From: Actinomycetota bacterium
GTDB taxonomy: Bacteria > Actinomycetota > Acidimicrobiia > IMCC26256 > PALSA-555
Direction: 5' to 3'
Assembly: GCA_003140175.1 (NCBI GenBank)
Contig: PLJD01000112.1
Coordinates: forward strand, 61,322-125,321
DNA: 64,000 bases
Positions 28,305 through 37,599 of the stretch are shown piece after piece. The notes beneath the pieces are model-generated. The model was not told the origin of the DNA. It did not search any database and worked only from the letters and a program-made list of their open reading frames with translations. How positions within the stretch are numbered: position 1 is the stretch's first letter; every line of letters starts with the position of its first letter. The position numbers were made by a program, and so were the translations under genes.

Positions 28305-28582
28305 AGATCAAGGTGGGCAATACAACCTTCGACCGCGTCGAATACGACGCGGAGGCCGATGTGCTGTACCTCCACGTCGGCAGTCCCGATCTAGCGGCCG
28401 ACTTCGACGAGTCGCCCGAAGGCCACGCCTTGCGCTACGACCACGGCGGCAGGCTGGTAGGACTCACCATCGTGAACGCGAAGAGGTTGCTCGACGAGGC
28501 GGAGCCGATCATCGTCACCATCCCCGAACGGGTGACAATCGATCCCGCGCTAATTGCGCCAGCCGTGCAGCCTGCTGCGTAA
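28301..28582 (+). CDS. DUF2283 domain protein (probable antitoxin partner)
   Basis: VEYDAEADVLYLHVGSP...FDESPEGHALRYDHGGRLVGLTIVNAKRLL. Confidence 0.85.
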   Translation: MKIKVGNTTFDRVEYDAEADVLYLHVGSPDLAADFDESPEGHALRYDHGGRLVGLTIVNAKRLLDEAEPIIVTIPERVTIDPALIAPAVQPAA

Positions 28583-28690
28583 GAGAGGATCGTGCGCCGG
28601 CGGGGCAGCCGGCCATGGGCGGCGGCCAAGAACCTCGCCGTGCCTGGTCAGTAGACCCGCCCGCGAGGTGACGTCGACGTGAGGTCGGTT

Positions 28691-28717
28691 GACTCGCGGT
28701 CTGATGGACCGCGAGTC
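28691..28717. repeat. GACTCGCG palindrome copy
   Basis: gactcgcggtctgatggaccgcgagtc. Confidence 0.95.
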
Positions 28718-28978
28718 AGCAGACCACGACCGCTTGCGGCCGCCACGAGGTTGGTGGCACCAACGGGTCGGATGCCAGCTCGAGAAGTTGTTCGGGGGTT
28801 CACTCGATCGTCTTCGTCGCCGGGTCGACCTTCTGCATTAACGCCGAGAGCCGAGAGACGGGCGCCGCGGTCGCCAAGCGGCTCCGCGGCAATTTGCACC
28901 AGATCATCTGTCACTAGGCTTCGACCATGGGTGGTAAAGGCGCGCTGACCTCGAAGAACTCCTACTGAGGGAAGTCCA

Positions 28979-29194
28979 ATGGCCACGATCGAGGTCCACT
29001 TCGTCGGCGGGAGCGTCGTGACGATCGAAGACGATGCTTCTGTCGAGCAGGCCTGGGAGAGCGCCTCCGCCTCGGTGGCCAGCAGTGGCGCTCTGTCGGG
29101 GCCCACTCCAGATGGCAGCCATGTCGTGATCCCCCTCGACAATGTCACCTTCATCGAAGTCAGCGCCTCCGGCCCCGGTCCCGCCCTCGGCTGA
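28979..29194 (+). CDS. Small hypothetical protein
   Basis: MATIEVHFVGGSVVTIEDDASVEQAWE..., 71 aa. Confidence 0.5.
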   Translation: MATIEVHFVGGSVVTIEDDASVEQAWESASASVASSGALSGPTPDGSHVVIPLDNVTFIEVSASGPGPALG

Positions 29195-29223
29195 GAGGCG
29201 AAGCCGCCCGCGATCCCCCGCGC

Positions 29224-29448
29224 TCAGGCGTCACTCGGTCCCGTGGCGCGCCAAGCGTGGCGGACGCGAGCCCATAAGGACTGTCCGTGCTGCGAGGGCG
29301 CCCGGGAAGGTTGGGCGCCCTGCAACTTCCCGTCGGCGTCAAGACAGTGCTCTTCCTGCGACCCCGAGTGAATCCACCCTTCGTTCACGGCGTCGCATTC
29401 TTCGATCGGCGCTCCGCAATGGCGACACACGATGGAAATGCTCGGCAT
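29224..29448 (-). CDS. Small zinc-ribbon-like hypothetical protein
   Basis: MPSISIVCRHCGAPIEECDAVNEGWIHSGS...HC. Confidence 0.55.
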   Translation of the reverse strand: MPSISIVCRHCGAPIEECDAVNEGWIHSGSQEEHCLDADGKLQGAQPSRAPSQHGQSLWARVRHAWRATGPSDA

Positions 29449-29546
29449 CGACCCACTGTAGGTCCATGCGGAGCCGTCGACTCCGTGATGTCTCGACGAG
29501 GACGTCCGACTGCGTCTTTGAGCATCGGCGCAAGTGTCCGCCCGCG

Positions 29547-29573
29547 CGCTCGCGGTTCGGTGGATCGCGAGTC
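29547..29573. repeat. GACTCGCG palindrome copy, variant left end
   Basis: gcgctcgcggttcggtggatcgcgagtc (approx.). Confidence 0.85.
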
Positions 29574-29636
29574 AGCGGTCTTCCTTCGGGTTATAGCCCG
29601 GGCGTCATCGACCGGGAGACGCGGCGGCCGGATTGC

Positions 29637-30221
29637 TCAGTGGCGGGAGCGGGCCTCACGCCAACGATCTTCGACGCCCCATTCCCGAGCCCAGCGTTCG
29701 ACGTATTCCTCGTCGAAGGCGAGCCTGGTGGAGAGAATCGAGCTGATGTCATCCTGGTCACGAGGCCGCCAAGCGATGAGCTTATGAACGAACACATCCT
29801 CCACGGTCAGCACGTGATCGATCGCGCGCTCGACCGCGATCCGTTGATACTCAGTTGTCGCCATGACGAGATCCACCCGTCCATCACTGCGCTGGGCACG
29901 GATGAGGTGGGGCTCTCCCTTGTCCTCAAAAACCCGTACGTCAAAGCCAGCATCGATTAGGCCAGGGACAAGCCGTTGGTCCCAAATGACTAGATAGTCG
30001 ACGTCAGCGGTGGGACGCTGCGCAGCCCGATACGACGCCGCAGCCACCGCCCCGATCAGCGTCCAGCTCGCGTGTAGCTGTTCGAGCAGCGCGTTAACGG
30101 CGCGGAAGCATGCCGCGCTCTCGGGCCCGTTCGAAGAACTCGAGCTCGGGGATCTCGTCATTGTCATCGTCCTGGAGCGGCGGGAGGCCGATCGCCGCTC
30201 TTCTGGGGTTGCTGAACTCAC
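29637..30221 (-). CDS. Nucleotidyltransferase AbiEii/DUF6036-like toxin family
   Basis: WTLIGAVAAASYRAAQRPTADVDYLVIWD...VDLVMATTEYQRIAVERA; start uncertain, overlaps upstream partner. Confidence 0.65.
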   Translation of the reverse strand: MSSATPEERRSASRRSRTMTMTRSPSSSSSNGPESAACFRAVNALLEQLHASWTLIGAVAAASYRAAQRPTADVDYLVIWDQRLVPGLIDAGFDVRVFEDKGEPHLIRAQRSDGRVDLVMATTEYQRIAVERAIDHVLTVEDVFVHKLIAWRPRDQDDISSILSTRLAFDEEYVERWAREWGVEDRWREARSRH

Positions 30222-30327
30222 GTATCCAGCGTCGCTGCGCCGTCGTGGCCGGCTCGTGGCTCTCTGACTCGCTCAGCAACTGGGCCAACGTCGCCATTCG
30301 GGCCCGGTCGTGTTCGCTAACAGTCAC
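30094..30327 (-). CDS. Small partner (putative antitoxin) of nucleotidyltransferase
   Basis: GTG start: VTVSEHDRARMATLAQLLSESESHEPATTAQRRWIREFSNPRRAAIGL...LEFFERARERGMLPRR*. Confidence 0.55.
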   Translation of the reverse strand: MTVSEHDRARMATLAQLLSESESHEPATTAQRRWIREFSNPRRAAIGLPPLQDDDNDEIPELEFFERARERGMLPRR

Positions 30328-30461
30328 AATGCCATCGTAGGTCAGGATCTGAGCGCCATAGGGGCCTGTCGCCCGGATCAACAGCCTGGCGCAACGGTGG
30401 GCTTCCGCTCCTGGCCTCAGTTCGCCAAGCGAGACGTCGCTACATGGGAGGATCCCCCGAC

Positions 30462-30488
30462 AGCTCGCGGTCTCTGGACCCGCGACTC
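30462..30488. repeat. GACTCGCG palindrome copy, fused to next copy
   Basis: agctcgcggtctctggacccgcgactc; shares GACTC 30484-30488 with the next copy. Confidence 0.8.
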
Positions 30489-30510
30489 GCGATTCGGTGG
30501 ACCGCGAGTC
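30484..30510. repeat. GACTCGCG palindrome copy
   Basis: gactcgcgattcggtggaccgcgagtc. Confidence 0.95.
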
Positions 30511-30554
30511 GCTGCCTGTCGAATTCTCGATCGGTGCGCCGGGTAAGGGCTCGC

Positions 30555-31112
30555 TTAGACCTTGCGGCCTAGGAAGGCAGCGAGCTGGTTGGCGTTGCAC
30601 GCTCCCGCCGGCGCTGGCTGCTCGGCGCCGAACGGGTTTCCCTCCGGAGAGCGAAACGCTGGCTGGATCGCCTGCCGCGCGCCGACGAGCAGTTGCGCAG
30701 CGAGCTCGGGCGACAGGTCAGTGCCCTGGCCGGTGGCCTTGGCGAGATCCCAACCGTGCGTGAACGTGTCCGTCGCCGCGAGACCCATGAACGCCGCGCC
30801 TGGCATCTGCCCGAACGGCAACGTCAGCATCCTCTCCATGACTCCGTCGGCACCGAACGCAGCGAGGCAGCGTTGAGAAGCGTCGTCGAAGGCAGAAACA
30901 AAGTCGGTCGCGGAGAAGTCAGCATCGCCCGCCACCGGCGGCTCACCCTTTGCGCCGGTCGCAAAGAACGACTGCCCACCCACGATGTGATTGATGAGGT
31001 CACTGACCTTCCATGCCGCACACGGCGTGTCGTCGCCGAGCTGATCCTTCGACACTCCAGTGAGGACCACACGGGTGGATGCGATTGCTTGCTCGAGGGG
31101 CTCGGTCGCCAC
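30555..31112 (-). CDS. TIGR03086-type / mycothiol-dependent maleylpyruvate isomerase-like metal-binding protein
   Basis: DDTPCAAWKVSDLINHIVGGQSFFA...DTFTHGWDLAKATGQ. Confidence 0.88.
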   Translation of the reverse strand: MATEPLEQAIASTRVVLTGVSKDQLGDDTPCAAWKVSDLINHIVGGQSFFATGAKGEPPVAGDADFSATDFVSAFDDASQRCLAAFGADGVMERMLTLPFGQMPGAAFMGLAATDTFTHGWDLAKATGQGTDLSPELAAQLLVGARQAIQPAFRSPEGNPFGAEQPAPAGACNANQLAAFLGRKV

Positions 31113-31189
31113 GGCGATCTCCTTTTCGTCCGTTGAGTTAGCGGCACCTTACGTCGTGGGCCGTGCCTTCGGTCGCTGTATGGCGCCGC

Positions 31190-31216
31190 GACTCGCGGTT
31201 TCGGGGACCGCGAGTC
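31190..31216. repeat. GACTCGCG palindrome copy (divergent intergenic)
   Basis: gactcgcggtttcggggaccgcgagtc. Confidence 0.95.
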
Positions 31217-31380
31217 AGGGCGCGGCGCATGACTGGCGACCTATCGAACCGCAGGGTGGTGTGCGGGTCGTCCCACGATGGCGCTCAGCCCTCTTCGTTC
31301 CGGCTTGCCCGTCCACAGGGCCCACAGGGATAGACGTTTGTTCCTATTCGCATCGGTTCTGCGATGGTGAGTCCGATCGC

Positions 31381-31407
31381 GACTCGCGGTTCGACAGATC
31401 GCGAGTC
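31381..31407. repeat. GACTCGCG palindrome copy, doublet (divergent intergenic)
   Basis: gactcgcggttcgacagatcgcgagtc. Confidence 0.95.
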
Positions 31408-31422
31408 CATGGGTCGCCTTCT

Positions 31423-31449
31423 GACTCGCGGTCTTGCTGATCGCGAGTC
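31423..31449. repeat. GACTCGCG palindrome copy, doublet (divergent intergenic)
   Basis: gactcgcggtcttgctgatcgcgagtc. Confidence 0.95.
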
Positions 31450-31581
31450 ATGTCGGAGCGACCAGACCCCAGGGCTGATGAGAACGGTCTCGCAGCACCT
31501 GACCCGTTCCTCGTGACGAAAGCCGTATGGTTGGCCACGAGCGGGGCGACTCGGGATCCGTTCGTGATCGGGTAGGTCGAG

Positions 31582-32826
31582 ATGACAGAGTCGAATCTCG
31601 CCGACATCTGGCACCGGATCACGGATCTCGATGTCGTGTCGGGAGCCGGCTCGTGGGTGACTGCAGCCGACGGGACGGAGTATTTGGATTTCACCGCCGG
31701 TATCGCCGTGACGTCGACGGGCCATTGCCATCCGCATGTGGTGCGGGCGGTCCAGGACCAAGCGGCTCGATTTCTGCATGCCCAACCGAACGTCTATCGC
31801 CACGATCTGCTAGAGCCGCTAGCCGGGCGGTTGGCTGACCTTGTCCCGGGTGCTATCGACACGTTCTTTTTCGCGAACTCTGGTGCCGAAGCCGTTGAGG
31901 CGGCCATAAAGCTCGCCAAGCAAACGACTGGTCGACCGAACGTCATCGTGTTCGAGGGCTCGTTCCACGGGCGGACACATCTCGCGATGGCGATGACGAC
32001 ATCGAAGATCCTCTACCGCGCCGGATATGCGCCACTCCCCTCTGGCGTCTTCGTCGCCCCGTTCCCCGATCGCCGTCGCGGGCTTGGTCGAGAGCCTGAC
32101 GCGGTCGTCGACGACTGCCTCGACGGGCTGAAATCCGTGCTGCAGACGCAGACAGCACCGAAGGAGACGGCCGCAGTCGTGCTTGAGCCCGTACTCGGCG
32201 AAGGCGGCTATATCCCCTGCCCGAAGCGCTTCCTGCGAGGCGTGGCCGAGATCTGCCGTGAGCGCGGAGTCCCGTTCGTCGCTGACGAAGTGCAAACCGG
32301 CTTCGGACGGACCGGCGCCATGTTCGCAGTTGAGCACTTCGACATCGAGCCCGACATCATCGTGCTGGGCAAGGGCATGGGATCTGGCTTTCCAATCTCG
32401 GCGATCGGCGCCCCCCGATCTCGCATGCAACAGTGGCCGGTTGGGTCACACGGCGGCACCTACGGCGGCAACCCGATGGGATGCGCAGCAGCTCTCGCCA
32501 CCCTCGACATCCTCACCCAACCAGGATTCCTCGAGCGTGTTCGGCAGCTCGGGTCCCGACTCACGCGTTCGCTGTCCGCAATGCAGCACGGCGATCCTCG
32601 CATCGTCGATGTTCGTGGACCTGGCCTCATGATCGGCGTCGAGTTCGCAGATCCGGCAGATGCTCAACAGGTGCAAGCACACTGTCTGGACCATGACCGG
32701 CTCATATTGATGACGGCCGGTCCCACAAATTCGGTGATTCGCTGGATGCCTCCGCTTGTGGTCTCCGAAGCCGACATCGAGCTCGCAACACAAGCGTTCG
32801 GTTGCGCCCTGACTGAGACGCGATAG
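31582..32826 (+). CDS. Class III (4-aminobutyrate-type) aminotransferase
   Basis: YLDFTAGIAVTSTGHCHPHVV, FFANSGAEAVEAAIKLAK, FVADEVQTGFGRTG, VLGKGMGSGFPISAIGA. Confidence 0.93.
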   Translation: MTESNLADIWHRITDLDVVSGAGSWVTAADGTEYLDFTAGIAVTSTGHCHPHVVRAVQDQAARFLHAQPNVYRHDLLEPLAGRLADLVPGAIDTFFFANSGAEAVEAAIKLAKQTTGRPNVIVFEGSFHGRTHLAMAMTTSKILYRAGYAPLPSGVFVAPFPDRRRGLGREPDAVVDDCLDGLKSVLQTQTAPKETAAVVLEPVLGEGGYIPCPKRFLRGVAEICRERGVPFVADEVQTGFGRTGAMFAVEHFDIEPDIIVLGKGMGSGFPISAIGAPRSRMQQWPVGSHGGTYGGNPMGCAAALATLDILTQPGFLERVRQLGSRLTRSLSAMQHGDPRIVDVRGPGLMIGVEFADPADAQQVQAHCLDHDRLILMTAGPTNSVIRWMPPLVVSEADIELATQAFGCALTETR

Positions 32827-32967
32827 CCGCGCGTTCGGTGGTCCTGGGGATCCCCATCGAATCCGCCACTAGGGATGCGCTGCATATCGGCAGGGATGGA
32901 AGCGCTCCTTTCGAACCCAATATGGGGGCCCAGGCTCGCCAAGCCTTCGCCACTCTGTCAGCCGAGT

Positions 32968-32994
32968 GACTCGCGATGAGCATGATCGCGAGTC
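32968..32994. repeat. GACTCGCG palindrome copy, doublet
   Basis: gactcgcgatgagcatgatcgcgagtc. Confidence 0.95.
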
Positions 32995-33003
32995 ACCGGC
33001 CGC

Positions 33004-33030
33004 GATTCGCGGTTCAGCACATCGCGAGTC
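33004..33030. repeat. GACTCGCG palindrome copy, doublet
   Basis: gattcgcggttcagcacatcgcgagtc. Confidence 0.92.
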
Positions 33031-33310
33031 ACGTACTGAGTGGATGCCGCGACTCGGGATAGCCACGAACGCGAACCAGAAGAACCAAGTCTGGGCCCAG
33101 GCAATCGAGGACCCCATACACACGGATCTCTTGGTTCGCTCCGAGCGTGCCGGGCTCCGGCTGTCGGTGGGGCCCGGCGGTCACGAGCAGGCGACAGTTG
33201 TTTAGTGGTCTTCCCCCGAAGTGCTGCTGCTTAACCGACGGTTTGTGAGGTCTGCGGGTCCGGGTTAAGAAGACTTTGGAGCTTGACCGGTGGGAGAGCA
33301 TGCTGGTCAC

Positions 33311-34669
33311 ATGCGGATCGCGGTCGCGGGTGCTACGGGCTTTGTCGGGCGAGCCTTGGTCCGTGCGCTGCTGAGTGAGGGGCACAAGCCCGTGGCGCTC
33401 GCGCGTCACCTGGCCGTCATTGCTGGCGCAACAAGTCTCAAGGTCGACATCGGTGATGAGGAGGCGGTCCGGCTTGCGCTCACTGGTTGTGGCGCCGCCT
33501 ATTACCTTGTGCACTCGCTTGAGCGAAGCGACTTTCGCTCGCGTGATCGGGAATTGGCAGAGATTTTCGGCCGAGCGGCAGCCTCCGTTGGCGTCCAGCG
33601 CATTGTCTACGTCGGCGGACTTGGGGAGCACCCGACGTCTGAGCATCTCAAGAGCCGCCAGGAAACTGGCCGGGCATTGGCTCGCGCGGGTGTCCCCTTG
33701 GTCGAGCTTCGCGCCGCCGTCGTGCTCGGGGCCGGAAGCATCTCCTTCGAGATGCTGCGGTACCTGACCGAGCGGCTGCCGTTCATGGTGTGCCCGCGAT
33801 GGGTCCGGACCCGGATCCAACCCGTCGCTTTGCGAGACATGCTGAGCTATTTGGTCGAGGCGCTCAGGGTGGAGCCCGGCACCTATGACATCGGTGGCGC
33901 CGACGTCACGACCTACCGAGACATGATCGCCACCTTTGCCTCGGTACGTGGGCTGTGGCCGCGACGAATTGTCGACGTCCCGTACCTCACGCCCCACCTC
34001 TCGTCCTATTGGGTGGATCTGGTCACTCCGGTTGATCGGCGAGTGAGCCATGCGCTGATCGAGAGTTTGGGCACAGAGGTCATCGTCGAGGACGCCGCTC
34101 GGACAGAGGCTGCCTTCACCGTGCGGCCGATTGGCGTGCGCGATGCAATCATCCAGGCTCTCGACGAGCAGGCAGTTGACGTCGGATCCAACTTGCTGGA
34201 TCGAGCGTCGGGGCTCGTGGACGGTATCTACTCTGAGCGGGTTTCCGTACCGATCAAGTCGGATCAAGCAGCTGCAGCGGCCGCCGACTTCGAGCGCGTC
34301 GGAGGTAGCTACGAGTGGTACGGCTTGGCGTTCGCCTGGCGGATTCGGCGGGGCATCGGTTTCATCCTTGGCGAGCGTTGGCGTCTTCACCGCGCACCGG
34401 CGATTCGTGCTGGGGAGCACGTCGACTGGTGGAATGTGGTGCACCGACGGTCCCGGGAGCTCGTGTTGCGAGGGGACGGCTGGCATCCGGGGGATGCGTG
34501 GCTGGGGTGGCGAGTCGACGAGCGAGAGCTTGTTCAGGTCGGAGCGTTACGGCCAAAGGGCGTTCCGGGTCTTGTGTACTGGAACCTGTTGCAACCAGTA
34601 CATAGGCGCGTCTTCCTGACTCTGGCTCGGTATCGCCGCGACAGGGCGGCAAGTCCGACGGGCAGCTGA
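33311..34669 (+). CDS. NAD(P)-binding SDR-type protein with DUF2867-like C-terminus
   Basis: MRIAVAGATGFVGRALVRALLSEGHKPVALARH; C-terminal WRLHRAPAIRAGEHVDWWNVV...LRPKGVPGLVYWNLLQPVHRRVF. Confidence 0.85.
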   Translation: MRIAVAGATGFVGRALVRALLSEGHKPVALARHLAVIAGATSLKVDIGDEEAVRLALTGCGAAYYLVHSLERSDFRSRDRELAEIFGRAAASVGVQRIVYVGGLGEHPTSEHLKSRQETGRALARAGVPLVELRAAVVLGAGSISFEMLRYLTERLPFMVCPRWVRTRIQPVALRDMLSYLVEALRVEPGTYDIGGADVTTYRDMIATFASVRGLWPRRIVDVPYLTPHLSSYWVDLVTPVDRRVSHALIESLGTEVIVEDAARTEAAFTVRPIGVRDAIIQALDEQAVDVGSNLLDRASGLVDGIYSERVSVPIKSDQAAAAAADFERVGGSYEWYGLAFAWRIRRGIGFILGERWRLHRAPAIRAGEHVDWWNVVHRRSRELVLRGDGWHPGDAWLGWRVDERELVQVGALRPKGVPGLVYWNLLQPVHRRVFLTLARYRRDRAASPTGS

Positions 34670-34670
34670 C

Positions 34671-34793
34671 GATCGCGAAAGCCAACGAGACCTCGAACGC
34701 ATGGCCCGCAGCCTCAACGACCGGCCTCGCAAGACCCTCGGATACCTGAAACGATCAGAGAAACTCGCCGAGCTCCTGGCGCACACCGGTTGA
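34671..34793 (+). mobile_element. 3' remnant of an IS30-family transposase
   Basis: Frame reads DRESQRDLERMARSLNDRPRKTLGYLKRSEKLAELLAHTG*; LN.RPRKTLG...A.LL is the IS30 transposase C-terminus; no upstream catalytic part. Confidence 0.75.
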
Positions 34794-34998
34794 GCCCGCC
34801 GTCATTCCACGGACTTGGCACGGACCTGAGAGGTGCCGACAGCTGCTCACGACGGGGTGATTGGGCGGATTTGGGACCGCCGCCAAGCGGCAAGCGTGCA
34901 GCGACTTGCTCCCGAGGCATCGCAGAAATCGGGCTGCGCGGCTGACAGAATGCGGCGTCGGCGCCCCCATCGGCGACTTCAACCTCGAAAGGAGCATC

Positions 34999-35640
34999 GT
35001 GGGAACTCGTGGGACTCGGCTAGCAGCTTTGACCGGAGTGGTGTTCGTGGTGCTTCTCGTACCGGCTGTCCTGGTGACCTCGGGCTCGCCAAATTCCAAT
35101 GCCACAGCGGCCAAGGTTCAGCACTACGTGCTGACCAACAAGAACCACTACTCGATCGGAGGTCTACTGTCCGTCCTGGCGGTCGTGTTCGGGTTGTTCT
35201 TCTACGGGTACCTGCGGGCCTACTTCCGAGGTCTACCGGGCCTGGAGTGGCTGGCTTCACTCTTCTTCGGCGGCGCGATCGTCTTCGGAGTCGGCGGTGC
35301 ATTGGCCGCTGGCCTGGACCTCACCCTCGGCGATCACCCCAGTTCGTTGAGCGCTGCTTCCCTTCAGCTCCTCAATACCATGTCCATGGATCTCAACGCG
35401 GCGGCGGTCGCCATCGGGCTCGGAGTGTTGTACATCTGCGCCGGTTTTATTATCTACAAGTCACGGGCTCTGCCCGTGTGGCTGGCTTGGGCATCGTGGC
35501 TGCTGGGCCTGTTGGGCGCCACCTTCTTCCTGTCGTTTGTAGCCCTAGTCCTCACCCCCCTGTGGGTGTTGTACGTGAGCATCCTCTTGGCCACCCGCAA
35601 CCCGACGCTCAACCCCGCCTCCGGCCCGAGCGGCGCGTAA
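34999..35640 (+). CDS. Multi-pass membrane protein, hypothetical
   Basis: GTG start after AAAGGAG; hydrophobic segments GVVFVVLLVPAVLV, IGGLLSVLAVVFGLFFYGY, GLLGATFFLSFVALV. Confidence 0.7.
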   Translation: MGTRGTRLAALTGVVFVVLLVPAVLVTSGSPNSNATAAKVQHYVLTNKNHYSIGGLLSVLAVVFGLFFYGYLRAYFRGLPGLEWLASLFFGGAIVFGVGGALAAGLDLTLGDHPSSLSAASLQLLNTMSMDLNAAAVAIGLGVLYICAGFIIYKSRALPVWLAWASWLLGLLGATFFLSFVALVLTPLWVLYVSILLATRNPTLNPASGPSGA

Positions 35641-35820
35641 GGGTGAACGAGCCCTGCCGAACAAATCCGCTCGTCGCGTTCATTGAGGGCCTGCGATAGT
35701 CCGTCGAGGATCACACCATCGCCCAATTTCGACACCTGTTCCGCTCGGACTGACGCACGTCCGCTGCCTACCCGCGACCTAGCCAGGCGTTTGGGCCACG
35801 GCGCGATCGACGGCGGGGTC

Positions 35821-35847
35821 GACTCGCGGTCTACGGGATCGCGAGTC
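35821..35847. repeat. GACTCGCG palindrome copy
   Basis: gactcgcggtctacgggatcgcgagtc. Confidence 0.95.
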
Positions 35848-35872
35848 AGATGGGCTGAAGCCGAGCTGTTTG

Positions 35873-36748
35873 TCACGTCAGTGCTTGCCGGCGAGCTTCG
35901 GCTAGGGCCGGCTGAGCGGTTTGTAACAGATACGGCCGTGTGAGCTTGTCGCCCCAGGCGAAGCGACCGCTTGGCGCTGACGGATGAGTGAGCCGGCAGA
36001 TGATTATCGGGACGCCTGCGATCCGAATCCGCGAGACCAATCCGTCTGGGAGAACCGGCTGCTCGTCCTCGATGATCGGAGCAATCGCATGACCGACACC
36101 CTTGCCCTCAACGACGAGGACAGTGGGTTCGAGGGCCCGAACCGTCGCGCAGAAATGGCGGAGGCAATTACGTCGCATCGTCGTTGATGACCGGCCGACG
36201 CCGCCCGACTCGGGTACGGCTAGTTGCTCCTTGCCAGGCTCAACAGCTGAGCAGAGCAAGAGGTTGATGAGGGCGAAGGCCTCGAAGATGTGCGCACGTT
36301 CGCCTGCTAGGTCGAGGAACTCCTCGTCCCACGACGTTCCAAGACCGAGGCCAAACAGCACTCGGAGCGCCGATGTTGTTCCCCTCATATGGGGATTGCG
36401 AGCGTGGTGACCTTCCTCGGCGTAGTAGCGGCGATCAAGGCCACTCACGTTCTCGACGACATCTCGTCTGTCGTCGAAACCACAGTGCGAGGGTCCATGA
36501 CCGTACTCCTGTCCGAGAATCATGACCCGGAACGGCTGGCCATCAACGCTGAGGTCATAGTGCGGACCAACATGCGACATTTGGCCCTCGAAATAGTCCA
36601 GCGTTGGGGGTACCGAGCTACGGCACGCCTGACACGATGTGCAGACGAACTCCCCACTCGCGGAGAGGACCTCGCGCTCCATATATCGCTTGAGCTCACT
36701 GAACCTGGCACGCGTTCCAGCGGCGTCGGAGGCGAAGAGGGCAGACAT
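35873..36748 (-). CDS. Conserved hypothetical, CxxCxxC motif, possibly uracil-DNA glycosylase-fold related
   Basis: CTSCQAC, FRVMILGQEYGHG, PTVLVVEGKGVGHAI, ICRLTHPSAP; true start probably MSALFASDAAG at 36748. Confidence 0.6.
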   Translation of the reverse strand: MSALFASDAAGTRARFSELKRYMEREVLSASGEFVCTSCQACRSSVPPTLDYFEGQMSHVGPHYDLSVDGQPFRVMILGQEYGHGPSHCGFDDRRDVVENVSGLDRRYYAEEGHHARNPHMRGTTSALRVLFGLGLGTSWDEEFLDLAGERAHIFEAFALINLLLCSAVEPGKEQLAVPESGGVGRSSTTMRRNCLRHFCATVRALEPTVLVVEGKGVGHAIAPIIEDEQPVLPDGLVSRIRIAGVPIIICRLTHPSAPSGRFAWGDKLTRPYLLQTAQPALAEARRQALT

Positions 36749-36827
36749 CTCACCGCCAAAGTCGCATGCCGGAGGCCCGGTTCGCAAGGGAGCAGACCCT
36801 GTGACCTTCGTGGAGCTGCGGGGAACT

Positions 36828-36854
36828 GACTCGCGATCTATGGAACCGCGAGTC
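36828..36854. repeat. GACTCGCG palindrome copy (divergent intergenic)
   Basis: gactcgcgatctatggaaccgcgagtc. Confidence 0.95.
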
Positions 36855-36976
36855 GCGCCGCGGACTGCTCTCTCCCTGCGAGGAGCACGGGCATCCGACA
36901 TACCGAACGGGTGGACAGGGAATGTATCCGCTAGCGCGTAGCCAAGAGATTGGTGTCACGGTCTAGAATTATCCCG

Positions 36977-37492
36977 ATGGTGCTGCCGATCTCATGCCCA
37001 CCGAGTGTCATCGGCGGTGCATTCGATTGGAGCCTCGATTGGGGTAAGGCAGCCGCCGTCGTGGGTGTGGGTGTGAGCGTCGTGGCGCTCTGGCTTCTGT
37101 ACAGGCAGGTACTAGAGGCACGACGTACGTTTGAAGGGCAGACGTTTCTAGCTCTAACACTCCAGATTCAAGATGAGCGTGTTCGAGCGGCTCGAGGACG
37201 GCTGTATGAGCTGGTCGAAGGCGGAGCGTCGGGCAACGCGCTCCTTCAGCATGCGGCGGAGATCGAACCAGCGCTACAGATTCTCGATGTTCTAGCCACG
37301 ATGCTCGACGCACAGATGCTGCCGCGGCAGCCCTTGATGTCGAACTGGGGTGGGATGATCGCGCGGTGCTGGCAGGCGGGTGAGCCCTTCGTGCGCGCTC
37401 GACGGGCACGTGAGGGCAGGGCCGATCTTTGGCAAGGCTTCGAGCGACTCGCCCTCGAAGCCGTTCGTCTCGAAGACGCTAAGAGGAAGTGA
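36977..37492 (+). CDS. DUF4760-like hypothetical membrane-anchored protein
   Basis: WGKAAAVVGVGVSVVALWLLYRQVLEARRTFEGQTFLALTLQIQDERVRAARGRLYEL. Confidence 0.6.
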   Translation: MVLPISCPPSVIGGAFDWSLDWGKAAAVVGVGVSVVALWLLYRQVLEARRTFEGQTFLALTLQIQDERVRAARGRLYELVEGGASGNALLQHAAEIEPALQILDVLATMLDAQMLPRQPLMSNWGGMIARCWQAGEPFVRARRAREGRADLWQGFERLALEAVRLEDAKRK

Positions 37493-37572
37493 AGTCGATG
37501 GGCCATCGTGACCGAGCGCAGTTCCGGGACGAGCGATCTCGTGACCGGGACCTGGTCGGCAGGCGTTTTGCT

Positions 37573-37599
37573 GACTCGCGATCGTGGGAACCGCGAGTC
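37573..37599. repeat. GACTCGCG palindrome copy
   Basis: gactcgcgatcgtgggaaccgcgagtc. Confidence 0.95.
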
